Assembly: GCA_965603205.1 (NCBI GenBank) | Contig: CBFDCC010000003.1 | Location: 186,001 to 250,000 of the forward strand | Source: Temperatibacter sp965603205 | GTDB taxonomy: Bacteria > Pseudomonadota > Alphaproteobacteria > Sphingomonadales > Kordiimonadaceae | Direction: 5' to 3' | DNA length: 64,000 nt | Shown: piece after piece, positions 15,364 through 23,493 of the stretch | Layout: each line of letters begins with the position of its first letter | How positions within the stretch are numbered: position 1 is the stretch's first letter | Made by a program: the position numbers and the translations under genes | The notes under the pieces: model-generated | Seen by the model: the letters and a program-made list of their open reading frames with translations, nothing else | What the model was told of the DNA's origin: nothing | Databases searched by the model: none

Positions 15364-16295
15364 TATGGGTCCCCCCTAACTAGCTTATTAATTTTCACTT
15401 TTGATGGTATAATTATATTGTTTTCTTGACCATTATTTAGCTGGTATCCTGCTTCAATCACTTCTGTAATGAGAAACTCTTTAGTGGGATCGTCAGTTAA
15501 TATTGTCTTTGGGTTATCTGATACACCTTTAGCTGATCTATAATTTTCACCTATAATCGGTGAAAATTTAGATATCCCACATTCATCTAACGCGTCTTCA
15601 AACAGTCGCCTTAATTGAAGCAAATCTGGCGTTTCACCATCTTCGTTTATAAAGTCATCAATGGTCTGGTCAATTCGGATAAAACGCGAAATAAATTTCC
15701 TAAATATTTCTGCATCGTAGCCAGTTTTGAGGCGTTTAATTTCAGCATCTTTTTCATCAAGCGCTGATTGTAACTGCATGTACGTTTCGATCATGTTCGA
15801 AATTTTAACAGTGTTATTGTTTGTCTCATTAGCCACATTGCTTAGGTGCTCACTAACCCCTTTACCAAAGGAGGTTAAACTTTTACCAACACCCTGAATA
15901 GTTTTAGCCCACTCTTCGGGTACAATCATATTGTTGTTGGCAAGCAAAATTTTGCGCCACCTGTATAGATAAAAGCTAATTCCAACAGAAATAAGAGTTG
16001 TAAATGAAAGGGCAATGAGAACTATACTTAATATTATGCTAATAGGATATGCATCAGCATATGTGGTGTCCTTGTCCTGACTTGTTTCTATAGGTTGAGG
16101 AGTCTCTGTTATTTCAGCCTCAAGGTCAGCATATTTGACGTCACTGCCCTGAGCTAATTCTACAAGTTGAGGAGACTTAGTTCTTGTATCCACAACGTCA
16201 GCATTTGGCCTTTCCCAAAAGTTAAGGATCACCACTGCTACTATAATAAAAAAACTCAAAAATAATAAAATAATACTTAATCTGATCTTGGTCAT
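15363..16295 (-). CDS. Membrane-anchored GrpE-like nucleotide exchange factor
   Basis: 310 residues from ATG 16295; the TTG at 16307 is a less likely start. Membrane segments lie at about 5-26 and 84-112, with a polar loop between them. A coiled-coil stretch follows (about 166-195, NMIETYMQLQSALDEKDAEI). The last 110 residues resemble GrpE: a helical part with LRRLFEDALDECGISKFSP, then the terminal beta domain ITEVIEAGYQLNNG and IIIPSKVKI, which parallels the conserved GYxL...RPAxVxV of GrpE. Gene order GrpE-like then Hsp70 strengthens this. The membrane anchor is not a GrpE feature and suggests an exchange factor fixed at the inner membrane. Confidence 0.7.
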   Translation of the reverse strand: MTKIRLSIILLFLSFFIIVAVVILNFWERPNADVVDTRTKSPQLVELAQGSDVKYADLEAEITETPQPIETSQDKDTTYADAYPISIILSIVLIALSFTTLISVGISFYLYRWRKILLANNNMIVPEEWAKTIQGVGKSLTSFGKGVSEHLSNVANETNNNTVKISNMIETYMQLQSALDEKDAEIKRLKTGYDAEIFRKFISRFIRIDQTIDDFINEDGETPDLLQLRRLFEDALDECGISKFSPIIGENYRSAKGVSDNPKTILTDDPTKEFLITEVIEAGYQLNNGQENNIIIPSKVKINKLVRGDP

Positions 16296-16358
16296 ATATA
16301 TACCCAACTATCCAATTTTGCCTTCGAAAATTATGAGTCGTCTTACAATGCTTAATAA

Positions 16359-16430
16359 CTTTAAAGATAGCAAGTGCTGTTTTTAAGTGAAGTCTAAGTC
16401 CTTAAAGGAGAGGAGTCGCTATCTTTAAGG
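16359..16430. repeat. 13-bp inverted repeat upstream of the chaperone operon
   Basis: CTTTAAAGATAGC (16359-16371) and GCTATCTTTAAGG (16418-16430) match at 12 of 13 positions as inverted arms around 46 bases. It lies 64-135 bases upstream of the operon start. It may be a regulatory site or an element end. It does not match the CIRCE heat-shock operator. The rest of 16296-16599 shows only a small GCAGG/CCTGC hairpin near 16452. Confidence 0.55.
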
Positions 16431-16599
16431 GAATAATTACGAATTTGATCATGCAGGCTCCCCTGCTTACCATACTGTGCAATTCTGATATAATCTAATT
16501 ACATGGAAGTTTTGCCACCATTTTCCATTTTTTGATAAAAGTAATAAACTAGTTTAATAGATGCCTAGTTATTCATGGACCACATATAGACCATAAAAC

Positions 16600-16635
16600 A
16601 AAAAAAGACCCAACCCGTCAAGGTCAAGTCTTTTT
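16600..16635 (-). terminator. Intrinsic terminator of the tRNA-Met gene
   Basis: Read on the minus strand, AAAAAGAC pairs with GTCTTTTT, and an inner GACC/GGGT pairing extends the stem before the T-tract. It starts about 30 bases after the tRNA 3' end. Confidence 0.7.
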
Positions 16636-16664
16636 ATAACCCTTTATAATAAAAGGATAAAAAT

Positions 16665-16741
16665 TGGTAGCCGAGGAGGGACTCGAACCCCCGACACGCG
16701 GATTATGATTCCGCTGCTCTAACCAGCTGAGCTACTCGGCC
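16665..16741 (-). tRNA. tRNA-Met (elongator, anticodon CAU)
   Basis: A 77-base cloverleaf on the minus strand, with CCA encoded (complement of TGG at 16665-16667). The anticodon arm is GCGGA-ATCATAA-TCCGC. The T arm GGGGG-TTCGAAC-CCCTC and D arm GCTC-AGCTGGTTA-GAGC are intact. The acceptor stem has a G/T first pair. The GCGGAATCATAATCCGC arm is typical of alphaproteobacterial elongator tRNA-Met. An Ile(CAU) gene is less likely. The 3' end faces the accessory island. Confidence 0.95.
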
Positions 16742-16908
16742 ATATAGTATATGCATCGTCAAGACCTACCTAGATACCCAAGCAAATTCCATCAGAAGCG
16801 AGGCTCGGTATAATAGAGGGCCTATCCTCTGTCAAGCAGTTGATACGCTTTTTTTGCAACAAATGAACAGTTTCTCATTTTTTTAATATTTTACAGACAC
16901 TCATCTTC

Positions 16909-16924
16909 TGGCCCGATAATTGCT
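16909..16924 (+). promoter_or_regulatory. Sigma-54 promoter of the pseudo-receiver gene
   Basis: TGGCCC-G-ATAA-TTGCT has the -24 GG and -12 GC of sigma-54 promoters with exact spacing and one mismatch to TGGCAC. Transcription would start near 16936. FlbD, encoded in this window, is the likely activator. Confidence 0.75.
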
Positions 16925-17010
16925 TGTAAATAATTAGCTTTCCACCCGATGTTCAAAGAGCGCCCTTGGGATTAACGGATTTAGACAATATATATCAGAA
17001 AGATAAGACC

Positions 17011-17592
17011 ATGTACGAGAAAGAACTGCCACAGATTAACGCATTGATTTGCATAGAGAATGAAGACTTTAGTGAAACACTATATCAATATTATTCACGC
17101 TCTGGTGCTAGTAAAACCGTCTGCGTTCAAAGCAAATATCATGTGGCAAGTGTGGTCAAGGAAACAGAATTTAATTTCTTTCTTATATCGCAAAATTTAC
17201 CTGACATTGATGGTATAGAGCTATACAAAAGCCTTATGAAATACGGTCGTATAACCCGCGAAAAACCTGGTGTTCTATTAATGGATAACCCAACGCAAGA
17301 AAATGTTCTACGTGCCCGTGAATATGGAATCACGAATATCCTTGTCCCACCTTATACACTGCATTCAATTAGCACACGCACCAAGCAAGCATTAGCCATC
17401 GCAGCCAAGCCTGTAATTGCGAAACCTAAGACAATTCAGATGCCCGCACATATATCAGCAAGAGCAACGCCTGCTCTACAGCAGATTATGGGTAAGCGTA
17501 GACCTGCAATATCCGAGCGAGCAGCAGCCAATATGGCACATTTATCTCAGGTGCAACAAAGCCGCCAACAACAAAGACAAATGGGACGCTAA
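17011..17592 (+). CDS. Pseudo-receiver domain protein in the flagellar regulon
   Basis: 193 residues from ATG 17011; the frame-extending TTG at 16966 is less likely. Residues about 10-125 follow a response-regulator receiver, with LISQNLPDIDGIELY marking the beta-3 region. The phospho-acceptor Asp position is Ser, the N-terminal acidic pair is Glu-Asn, and the conserved Lys is Val (NILVPP). It therefore cannot be phosphorylated in the usual way. The tail is Ala-, Arg- and Gln-rich and ends QSRQQQRQMGR, perhaps for protein or nucleic-acid contact. The sigma-54 promoter upstream groups it with flagellar genes. A protein-interaction role in motility is inferred. Confidence 0.75.
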   Translation: MYEKELPQINALICIENEDFSETLYQYYSRSGASKTVCVQSKYHVASVVKETEFNFFLISQNLPDIDGIELYKSLMKYGRITREKPGVLLMDNPTQENVLRAREYGITNILVPPYTLHSISTRTKQALAIAAKPVIAKPKTIQMPAHISARATPALQQIMGKRRPAISERAAANMAHLSQVQQSRQQQRQMGR

Positions 17593-17594
17593 GC

Positions 17595-17680
17595 TTAAGG
17601 CAGTCTGATATATTAAGGCAGTCTGATATATTAAGGCAGTCTGATATATTAAGATAGTCTGATATATTAAGACAGTCTGG
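17595..17680. repeat. 18-bp tandem repeat filling a convergent intergenic gap
   Basis: The unit TTAAGGCAGTCTGATATA is present in four full copies (17595-17666; the fourth has GAT for GGC), plus a partial fifth (17667-17680) that encodes the end of mnmA. On the minus strand every unit carries TAA in the mnmA frame, so copy number does not alter MnmA. The array looks like duplication of the mnmA stop region. Confidence 0.9.
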
Positions 17681-18809
17681 GGTCAGTGCTGATCGTAGCG
17701 CTGATCCAGCCCCCACCTAACATTCTATCCCCGTCATAAAAGACCGCAGCCTGCCCCGCAGCGACGCCTTGCTCTTCCTCATCCAGCACAATTCGACCTA
17801 AGCCGACCTTGCCTTTAATGAGCGTGGCTGGTTTGCCAGGGCGTGTTGAACGCACTTTAGCAGTGATTTCCATGCCATTACCCGGCACATCTTCACCGAT
17901 CCAATTCATATCTTTTATGAGAATTTCACTTGTTGCCAGCGCTGACTTTGGCCCAACAATCACACGTTTATTAACGGGATCAAGCTTAATTACATATAGC
18001 GGCTCCGCTGTGCCGCCTATATTAAGGCCGCGCCGTTGGCCAATAGTATAGCGTACAATACCGTCATGCTTGCCAACTATATTACCGTCCAGATCAACAA
18101 TCTCGCCAGCTTCCATCGCACCAGGGCGCATACGCTCTATTACGCTAAAATAACCACCCTCAGGCACAAAACATATATCTTGACTGTCGGGTTTATCAGC
18201 AACGACTAAGCCAAAACGTTCAGCGTGTTTGCGTGTTTCATTCTTATCCATGCCCCCCAGTGGAAACCGTAGATAATCCATCTGCTCCTGCGTGGTGGCA
18301 AATAAGAAATAACTCTGATCCTTACCGCTATCACGACCACGATACATCTGACTTTTACCGTCTTTTCCGATCACACGGCGCACATAATGGCCCGTCGCCA
18401 TACAGTCGGCACCTAAATCCTTGGCCGTCTCTAGCAAGTCTTTAAACTTAACAGTTTGATTACATTTCACGCATGGGATTGGAGTCTCGCCTTTAATATA
18501 ACTATCAGCGAAATCTTCCATTACTTGCTCTTTAAAGCGGCTTTCATAATCCAATACATAATGTGGGATGCCAATTTCCTCTGACACGCGCCTTGCGTCA
18601 TGAATATCTTGACCCGCGCAACAGCTACCCTTTTTCTGTATAGCAACGCCGTGATCATATAGCTGCAACGTTATGCCAATAACATCATAGCCCTCTTCTT
18701 TCAGGAGCGCTGCACAAACGCTGCTATCCACACCACCAGACATAGCGACAACAACACGTGTCTCGCTGGGTGGGCAGGGAAAGCCTAGGCTATTTAATTC
18801 AGTGCTCAT
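17667..18809 (-). CDS. mnmA: tRNA-specific 2-thiouridylase MnmA
   Basis: 380 residues. It thiolates U34 of tRNAs for Lys, Glu and Gln. The ATP-pyrophosphatase P-loop MSGGVDSSVCAALL is at about 24-37. GSCCAGQDIHDARRV, the first catalytic Cys region (CVKCNQTVKF) and the second (SQDICFVPEGGY) are all kept. YTIGQRRGLNIGG and the C-terminal beta-barrel complete a full-length protein. The stop codon lies in a tandem repeat array shared with the intergenic gap. It is convergent with the pseudo-receiver gene and unrelated in function to the motility genes around it. Confidence 0.95.
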   Translation of the reverse strand: MSTELNSLGFPCPPSETRVVVAMSGGVDSSVCAALLKEEGYDVIGITLQLYDHGVAIQKKGSCCAGQDIHDARRVSEEIGIPHYVLDYESRFKEQVMEDFADSYIKGETPIPCVKCNQTVKFKDLLETAKDLGADCMATGHYVRRVIGKDGKSQMYRGRDSGKDQSYFLFATTQEQMDYLRFPLGGMDKNETRKHAERFGLVVADKPDSQDICFVPEGGYFSVIERMRPGAMEAGEIVDLDGNIVGKHDGIVRYTIGQRRGLNIGGTAEPLYVIKLDPVNKRVIVGPKSALATSEILIKDMNWIGEDVPGNGMEITAKVRSTRPGKPATLIKGKVGLGRIVLDEEEQGVAAGQAAVFYDGDRMLGGGWISATISTDPRLS

Positions 18810-19084
18810 TATTACGTCTCTATCTATGGCCTGATCGGGGGGCCTGTATATATTGCGTCATATAGTGCCTATAGAGGTAACACTCAAGCCCTTAATATCC
18901 TAGCATACCACAAGTATGGATAGGCATTTATTCTTATGGGCCATACCATATCTTCCCAGTAAGACATTATTGCAGGCTATATATACCTATAGCACAGCTT
19001 TTCAAAGTTAGCTTTTCATTAAAATCCAGCCACAAACCATTGAAAGCCATTGGAAACCCTACCTTTAAATAAGGAATTAAAAAC
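18810..19084. other. Intergenic stretch between mnmA and fliK
   Basis: It should contain the mnmA promoter on the minus strand. I find no open frame with a ribosome-binding site and no recognised RNA or repeat. The fliK sigma-54 promoter starts at its right end. Confidence 0.5.
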
Positions 19085-19100
19085 TGGCATCACACTTGCT
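19085..19100 (+). promoter_or_regulatory. Sigma-54 promoter of fliK-flgD-flgE
   Basis: TGGCAT-C-ACAC-TTGCT has correctly spaced -24 and -12 elements. The predicted start near 19112 lies downstream of the longest possible fliK start at 19096, so translation must begin later, at 19198. Confidence 0.8.
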
Positions 19101-19197
19101 TATTAATAGGCAAACCGATAGGCGAGTTGAAAAGCTTTCCATTTTTATACAGGGCAAAAGGCCCCAAAAACCAATATGTATTTTGGTAACTTTTAAA

Positions 19198-21039
19198 ATG
19201 ACTGATATGAACGTAGTAGATAACAGTAATCCTTCCACAGCACTAAGCGGCCTAATGGGCTCATCAGCAGCAGGAAGTCCAGCAGTAACTGGACAAGAAG
19301 GCATTATTCAAGGCACCATGGGTGACTTCCAAGCCCAAATCGAGGCCCTACTAGGCGGCGAAATGGTCGTTGATTCAGTTTATAAAAGCACGCTGCCCGA
19401 TGTAGTTCAGGCCCCAATTGACCCCTTAAGCATGGTGGCAGCGACAACGACTGACGTACATTTTGATTTTAATATTGAGAACGCACTAGCTGCACTAACA
19501 CCAGAAGAATTAACAGCATTACAAACCAATGTAGAGCAAGCACTGGCAGAAACGCCTCAGCTTGACCTTGGTAATATACAAGAGACGCTTGCAGCGCTAA
19601 CCAACAATACTATTGCTACCCAAGGTCAAACTGTTGCTAATCAAACGTTTAGTGTTGAGCAGGCCCAAAATATAATTGGCCAATTTGGTTTAGAGGGCTT
19701 CTCTCCTGATGAGCTGGTTGCACGCATTAACGGCCTACACACTGGGGGTATGACAATGAATTCGGGCCATCTTCTACCGATGCAGGCAGCAGTAACAACA
19801 TTGCCTTTAGAGCAGATCGCACAACAATACGGCCTAACAGTTGATGAATTGACAGCAATGTCAAAAACACCTGTTATCGGGCAGATGTCCGCTAAGATGG
19901 AAAGCGCTCAAGCAGCAACAGAGCAAGCTATTCCACAAGATGGCATCGCAAAATTACAAAGCCTAATTGCATCAGCTAAAGGTGCGGCAGGCGAAACATC
20001 TAAGAAAAGCATGAGCCAAACAACCATTGATGCCAGCACTAGCGGCGAGATGGTTAGCGAAGCCAAAGCCGAGTTATCCCGCATGCGCGGCGAAGCACAA
20101 ATGGTAATGACAGAAAATGCCAACACACGCGCCAAGGCCCGTATGGCCATGACGACTAACCCGCAAAATACAGCCGCACAAGCTGCAACACAGGCAGCAA
20201 GTCAGGCAGCAACAAACACGGGCGCGAATAAAGCAACTGATACAGCACCGAACATAGCAACTACCCCTAACGCACAGGGTGTGAGCGGCGAAGCGGCAGC
20301 AATTAAGGCAAGTTTTGACAGCAATAGCGGACAGTTTGGTCAGCAATCTAGTGGGCAACAGGGTCAACCACAGCAACAGGCGTGGCGTACACCCGAGATG
20401 CTAAATTATGCACCTGGCACGACTATGCCTATCACAAATGCTGCTTTCTCTGTGGCGAATGAAGCCGCACTGATGGAATTTGAAATGGGTAGCTTTGCAA
20501 ATATTGCGGGCGGCATGACTAGCCTGCGCGGCGAAACCAGCATCATGGGCAGCCAAAACCAAACACCACACGGCCAACAAGCCCAAACAGCCGCCGATCA
20601 AGTAGGCCTGCAAGTTAGCAAGGCAGTTGCGGGCGGCAACCAGCAATTCACGATTAAGCTAACACCAGAGGATTTAGGCTCCGTTATGGTTAAACTTGCC
20701 TTTGACGATAGCGGTAAAGTTAGCGCCCTAGTCTCAGCTGATAGCGCGCAAGCCCTAGAGATGCTGAAGCAAGACGCAAAAACAATTGAACGCGCCATGG
20801 AAATGTCAGGCCATAAAGCCGACGCAGGCTCTATTCAATTTGAATTGCACGACAAAGAAGGCGAGAGCGAGAGCCGCGCCATGGCTGAGGCAGTACAACA
20901 AGATAAATTAGATGCTGACGCCCAGAGTGGTGAACAGCAAAAAGCAGACGAATTAAATTGGTCTGAAGAAGAAGAGATTTCGCTAGAAGATATTTTAGCA
21001 AATGTATCGCCAGAAACTGGCATCGACGTTCGTATATAG
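19198..21039 (+). CDS. fliK: Flagellar hook-length control protein FliK
   Basis: 613 residues from ATG 19198 (MTDMNVVDNS). The earlier in-frame ATG falls before the sigma-54 start point. The first 440 residues are low-complexity, rich in Ala, Gln and Thr, typical of the extended ruler part. The C-terminal domain (QFTIKLTPEDLGSVMVKLAF, then ALEMLKQDAKTIERAMEMSG) is the conserved hook-length domain that acts on FlhB to switch export from hook to filament. It is followed by flgD and flgE, as expected for a hook operon. Confidence 0.9.
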   Translation: MTDMNVVDNSNPSTALSGLMGSSAAGSPAVTGQEGIIQGTMGDFQAQIEALLGGEMVVDSVYKSTLPDVVQAPIDPLSMVAATTTDVHFDFNIENALAALTPEELTALQTNVEQALAETPQLDLGNIQETLAALTNNTIATQGQTVANQTFSVEQAQNIIGQFGLEGFSPDELVARINGLHTGGMTMNSGHLLPMQAAVTTLPLEQIAQQYGLTVDELTAMSKTPVIGQMSAKMESAQAATEQAIPQDGIAKLQSLIASAKGAAGETSKKSMSQTTIDASTSGEMVSEAKAELSRMRGEAQMVMTENANTRAKARMAMTTNPQNTAAQAATQAASQAATNTGANKATDTAPNIATTPNAQGVSGEAAAIKASFDSNSGQFGQQSSGQQGQPQQQAWRTPEMLNYAPGTTMPITNAAFSVANEAALMEFEMGSFANIAGGMTSLRGETSIMGSQNQTPHGQQAQTAADQVGLQVSKAVAGGNQQFTIKLTPEDLGSVMVKLAFDDSGKVSALVSADSAQALEMLKQDAKTIERAMEMSGHKADAGSIQFELHDKEGESESRAMAEAVQQDKLDADAQSGEQQKADELNWSEEEEISLEDILANVSPETGIDVRI

Positions 21040-21078
21040 AAAATTACCAAGACTTAAAACGGACATTAGGAAAATAAA

Positions 21079-21786
21079 ATGGATATTCAAACATTAAACC
21101 CGCTGATAAGTGCTGAGAATTCAAAAGCTGATAACAGTTCAAAGAAAATGACTGATGACTTTTCAACATTTTTAACACTGTTAACAACACAGTTGCAGCA
21201 CCAAGACCCGACTGATCCAATGGACAGCAATGAGTTTACGCAGCAGCTTGTGCAATTCACGGGCGTTGAGCAGCAAATCCAGCAGAACCAAAACCTAGAG
21301 GCATTAAACGCTCAGTTTGCAAATGCATCTAAGTCAAGCTCTGCAAGTTTCCTAGGCAAAGACGCGATTATTGAAACGCCTGTTGGTCAGCTAGACGCAG
21401 ACGGCGTCCTGTGGAATTACACAGTAGAAGACGGCACCATACAAAGCACACTGAAAGTGCTGAACGAAGAAGGTGTACCTGTCTATGAAGAGCCTGCAAA
21501 TCTAATACGCGGTGCCTATGATTTTAAATGGGACGGCACTGATCTTAACGGCAGGAAGCTTGCAGACGGACCATATACACTAGTAGTGGATGCCAAAGAC
21601 ATAGAAGGTAAAATAGTAGATAGCAGCATCCAGACTAGAGATAAAATCACTGGTGTGCACCTAGGGGGTGAGCAAGCAATTTATACGGTTGGTCCCCATA
21701 ATGTGTATATGCAAGATATCTTGAAATTGATTGATTCAGGCAAAGAAGCTACTGCCGCTCTAGAAGAATTTGCAGCGGGGCCATAG
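21079..21786 (+). CDS. flgD: Flagellar hook-capping protein FlgD
   Basis: 235 residues. The N-terminal export and assembly region has FLTLLTTQLQHQDPTDPMDSNEFTQQLVQFTGVEQQ at about residues 32-66, the FlgD signature. The middle DGPYTLVVDAKD belongs to the FlgD beta-sandwich insert. AGGAAAA precedes the ATG. It caps the growing hook so that FlgE can polymerise, and it lies directly between fliK and flgE. Confidence 0.95.
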   Translation: MDIQTLNPLISAENSKADNSSKKMTDDFSTFLTLLTTQLQHQDPTDPMDSNEFTQQLVQFTGVEQQIQQNQNLEALNAQFANASKSSSASFLGKDAIIETPVGQLDADGVLWNYTVEDGTIQSTLKVLNEEGVPVYEEPANLIRGAYDFKWDGTDLNGRKLADGPYTLVVDAKDIEGKIVDSSIQTRDKITGVHLGGEQAIYTVGPHNVYMQDILKLIDSGKEATAALEEFAAGP

Positions 21787-21805
21787 CCCTCAGTAATCAG
21801 AATAC

Positions 21806-21824
21806 CATCTGCATAATGCAGATG
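21806..21824. promoter_or_regulatory. 8-bp palindrome in the flgD-flgE gap
   Basis: CATCTGCA-TAA-TGCAGATG is a perfect inverted repeat with a 3-base centre. No T-tract follows, so it may be an operator or an mRNA stability hairpin rather than a terminator. Confidence 0.5.
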
Positions 21825-21907
21825 CGGTTAAAAACGGTACGATTTTAACAAAAGCAGAATGCCACTTGAGTGAACATAAACAACAGCAAAAGAGTTAGGA
21901 ATTTAAA

Positions 21908-23332
21908 ATGGCTTTCACTTCATTGGCCGCCGGTGTATCAGGACTACAAGCCTTTTCAGAGGGTGTAGGTGTTATCGCCGACAATATTACGAACGTAAAT
22001 ACAACAGGATATAAAGAGTCACGCTCGACCTTTTCAACGCTTGTGACAGAAACATCATCAACAACGTCATACAGCCCAGGTGGTGTTCGCTCTTCAACTA
22101 AATCACTAATTAGTAAACAGGGTCTATTGCAACCATCAGGTTCCGCAACCGATCTTGCTATGGATGGCGCTGGTTTCTTTGTAACCAAGCTTGCTACAAA
22201 CGGCGAAGCAGATGGAGAATTGGTTTATACCCGCGCTGGTAACTTCACTGAAGACGCCGACGGATTTTTGCGCAATACAGCAGGTCTATATCTCATGGCC
22301 TGGGAATTAGATGTTGCAGGTAACGCCCCCCCTAACCAAAATGATATTACCGCACTAGTACCAGTAAACTTTAAACAGATGACAGGTCAAACTGGTTCAA
22401 CACAAAATTTTGAACTACGAGCAAACTTCAGTGCAGAGGCACCACTAACAGCCTATGACCGCACAACAAATGGTTTCCAAGAAGGTACTTATGTTCCAAC
22501 AACCGATGACTTCATTGAGGATTTCACCATAGTAGACGGGCAAGGTGGCTCACATATTATAAAAATGGCGGCAACCAAAACTGGCACAAACACTTGGGAA
22601 TATGAAGTATTTACCAATAAAGCTGACGTTCTGTCTAACACAGATATCGACGGTCATGACGGCTCAACTAATGGTCAAACAATTGGTTATGGTACATTCA
22701 CATTCGGTGGCGATGGCATATTAGATCTAACTAACTCAACTTTCTTTGATGGGCAAGGCAATCAAGATTATGGTGCCGCTGGAACAAACCCATTTAGTTC
22801 ATCTATGGATATGTCATTCGCGTTTGATGTCACAGGCGCAGTAGTAGCTGGAGACAGCCCTGTAGGATCAGACCCAATCGTGGTCAAATTCGACTTTGGT
22901 GATGGCACAGATTCAAATGGTCTGCTCCAAAAGGGTGATGAAACAGCTTTGATCTCTCAGGCAGTAGACGGCGCTCAGTTTGGTGACGTGATTGGTGTAT
23001 CCATTCAGAATGACGGTGATGTAACCACACTATTTGATAACGGTTTAACACTAACTAAATTCCGTCTACCAGTGGCAACATTCAACAATGCTGACGGCCT
23101 AATTCGCCGCCAAGGCAACTCATATGGTCGCTCTGATGTATCAGGTAACCCTGTGATGAAAATTGCCGGCAGTCAGGGCGCTGGTAAAATTTCATCCAAC
23201 ACTCTAGAGCTATCAACAGTTGATCTAGCCAGCGAGTTTGCTGAGCTGATTAAGACACAGCGCGCCTTCTCGGCCTCTACACGGATTATCACCACATCGG
23301 ATGAAATCCTAGAAGAGCTTGTAAGACTGTAA
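21908..23332 (+). CDS. flgE: Flagellar hook protein FlgE
   Basis: 474 residues. It starts with the axial-protein N-terminus (SLAAGVSGLQAFSEGVGVIADNITNVNTTGYK) and ends with the matching heptad region (DLASEFAELIKTQRAFSASTRIITTSDEILEELVRL). The middle is the exposed hook domain, with the usual loss of similarity. AGGAA precedes the ATG. It is the structural subunit of the hook joining rod and filament. A terminator hairpin follows at 23401. Confidence 0.95.
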   Translation: MAFTSLAAGVSGLQAFSEGVGVIADNITNVNTTGYKESRSTFSTLVTETSSTTSYSPGGVRSSTKSLISKQGLLQPSGSATDLAMDGAGFFVTKLATNGEADGELVYTRAGNFTEDADGFLRNTAGLYLMAWELDVAGNAPPNQNDITALVPVNFKQMTGQTGSTQNFELRANFSAEAPLTAYDRTTNGFQEGTYVPTTDDFIEDFTIVDGQGGSHIIKMAATKTGTNTWEYEVFTNKADVLSNTDIDGHDGSTNGQTIGYGTFTFGGDGILDLTNSTFFDGQGNQDYGAAGTNPFSSSMDMSFAFDVTGAVVAGDSPVGSDPIVVKFDFGDGTDSNGLLQKGDETALISQAVDGAQFGDVIGVSIQNDGDVTTLFDNGLTLTKFRLPVATFNNADGLIRRQGNSYGRSDVSGNPVMKIAGSQGAGKISSNTLELSTVDLASEFAELIKTQRAFSASTRIITTSDEILEELVRL

Positions 23333-23400
23333 TAAGTCTCATTAAGCGACCATAGCGACCTTATATCCCATTGGGCGCTATACACTCTTTTGCAAAACAG

Positions 23401-23437
23401 GGTCACTTGCGTTAATGCGTAAGTGGCCTTTGTTGAT
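23401..23437 (+). terminator. Terminator after flgE
   Basis: GGTCACTTGCG (23401-23411) pairs, with two G/T wobbles, with CGTAAGTGGCC (23418-23428), followed by TTTGTTG. Confidence 0.55.
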
Positions 23438-23474
23438 TTGTAGGGAATTGCCCCATCATTCCCTCCTGCCGTCA

Positions 23475-23493
23475 CCCTGAATTCAGTTCAGGG
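23475..23493. repeat. REP-like palindrome CCCTGAA...TTCAGGG
   Basis: CCCTGAA (23475-23481) and TTCAGGG (23487-23493) form a short hairpin in the context GTCACCCTGAA...TTCAGGGTCC. This motif is widespread in proteobacterial intergenic regions. I saw only this copy in the window. Confidence 0.6.

Noticed and set aside
16359..16430. CIRCE heat-shock operator upstream of the Hsp70 operon
   Set aside because: Arm sequence and spacing differ from the CIRCE pattern of short arms with a 9-base spacer.
1..16600. Prophage
   Set aside because: No capsid, tail, portal, terminase or lysis genes are visible. ArdA and the DUF3631 ATPase fit a plasmid-like or conjugative element better.
16665..16741. Initiator tRNA-fMet or tRNA-Ile(CAU)
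   Set aside because: The anticodon stem lacks the three G-C pairs of the initiator type, and the arm sequence matches alphaproteobacterial elongator Met better than Ile(CAU).
17593..17680. Possible CRISPR array
   Set aside because: Repeats are directly adjacent with no spacers; it is a simple tandem duplication.
17486..17716. Minus-strand open frame with repeated LNISDC units
   Set aside because: It arises from reading the 18-bp tandem repeat in another frame and overlaps two better-supported genes.
20074..20376. Antisense open frame encoding a very cysteine-rich 100-residue peptide
   Set aside because: It is the mirror of Ala/Gln-rich codons in fliK (GCA read as TGC). There is no ribosome-binding site or independent support.
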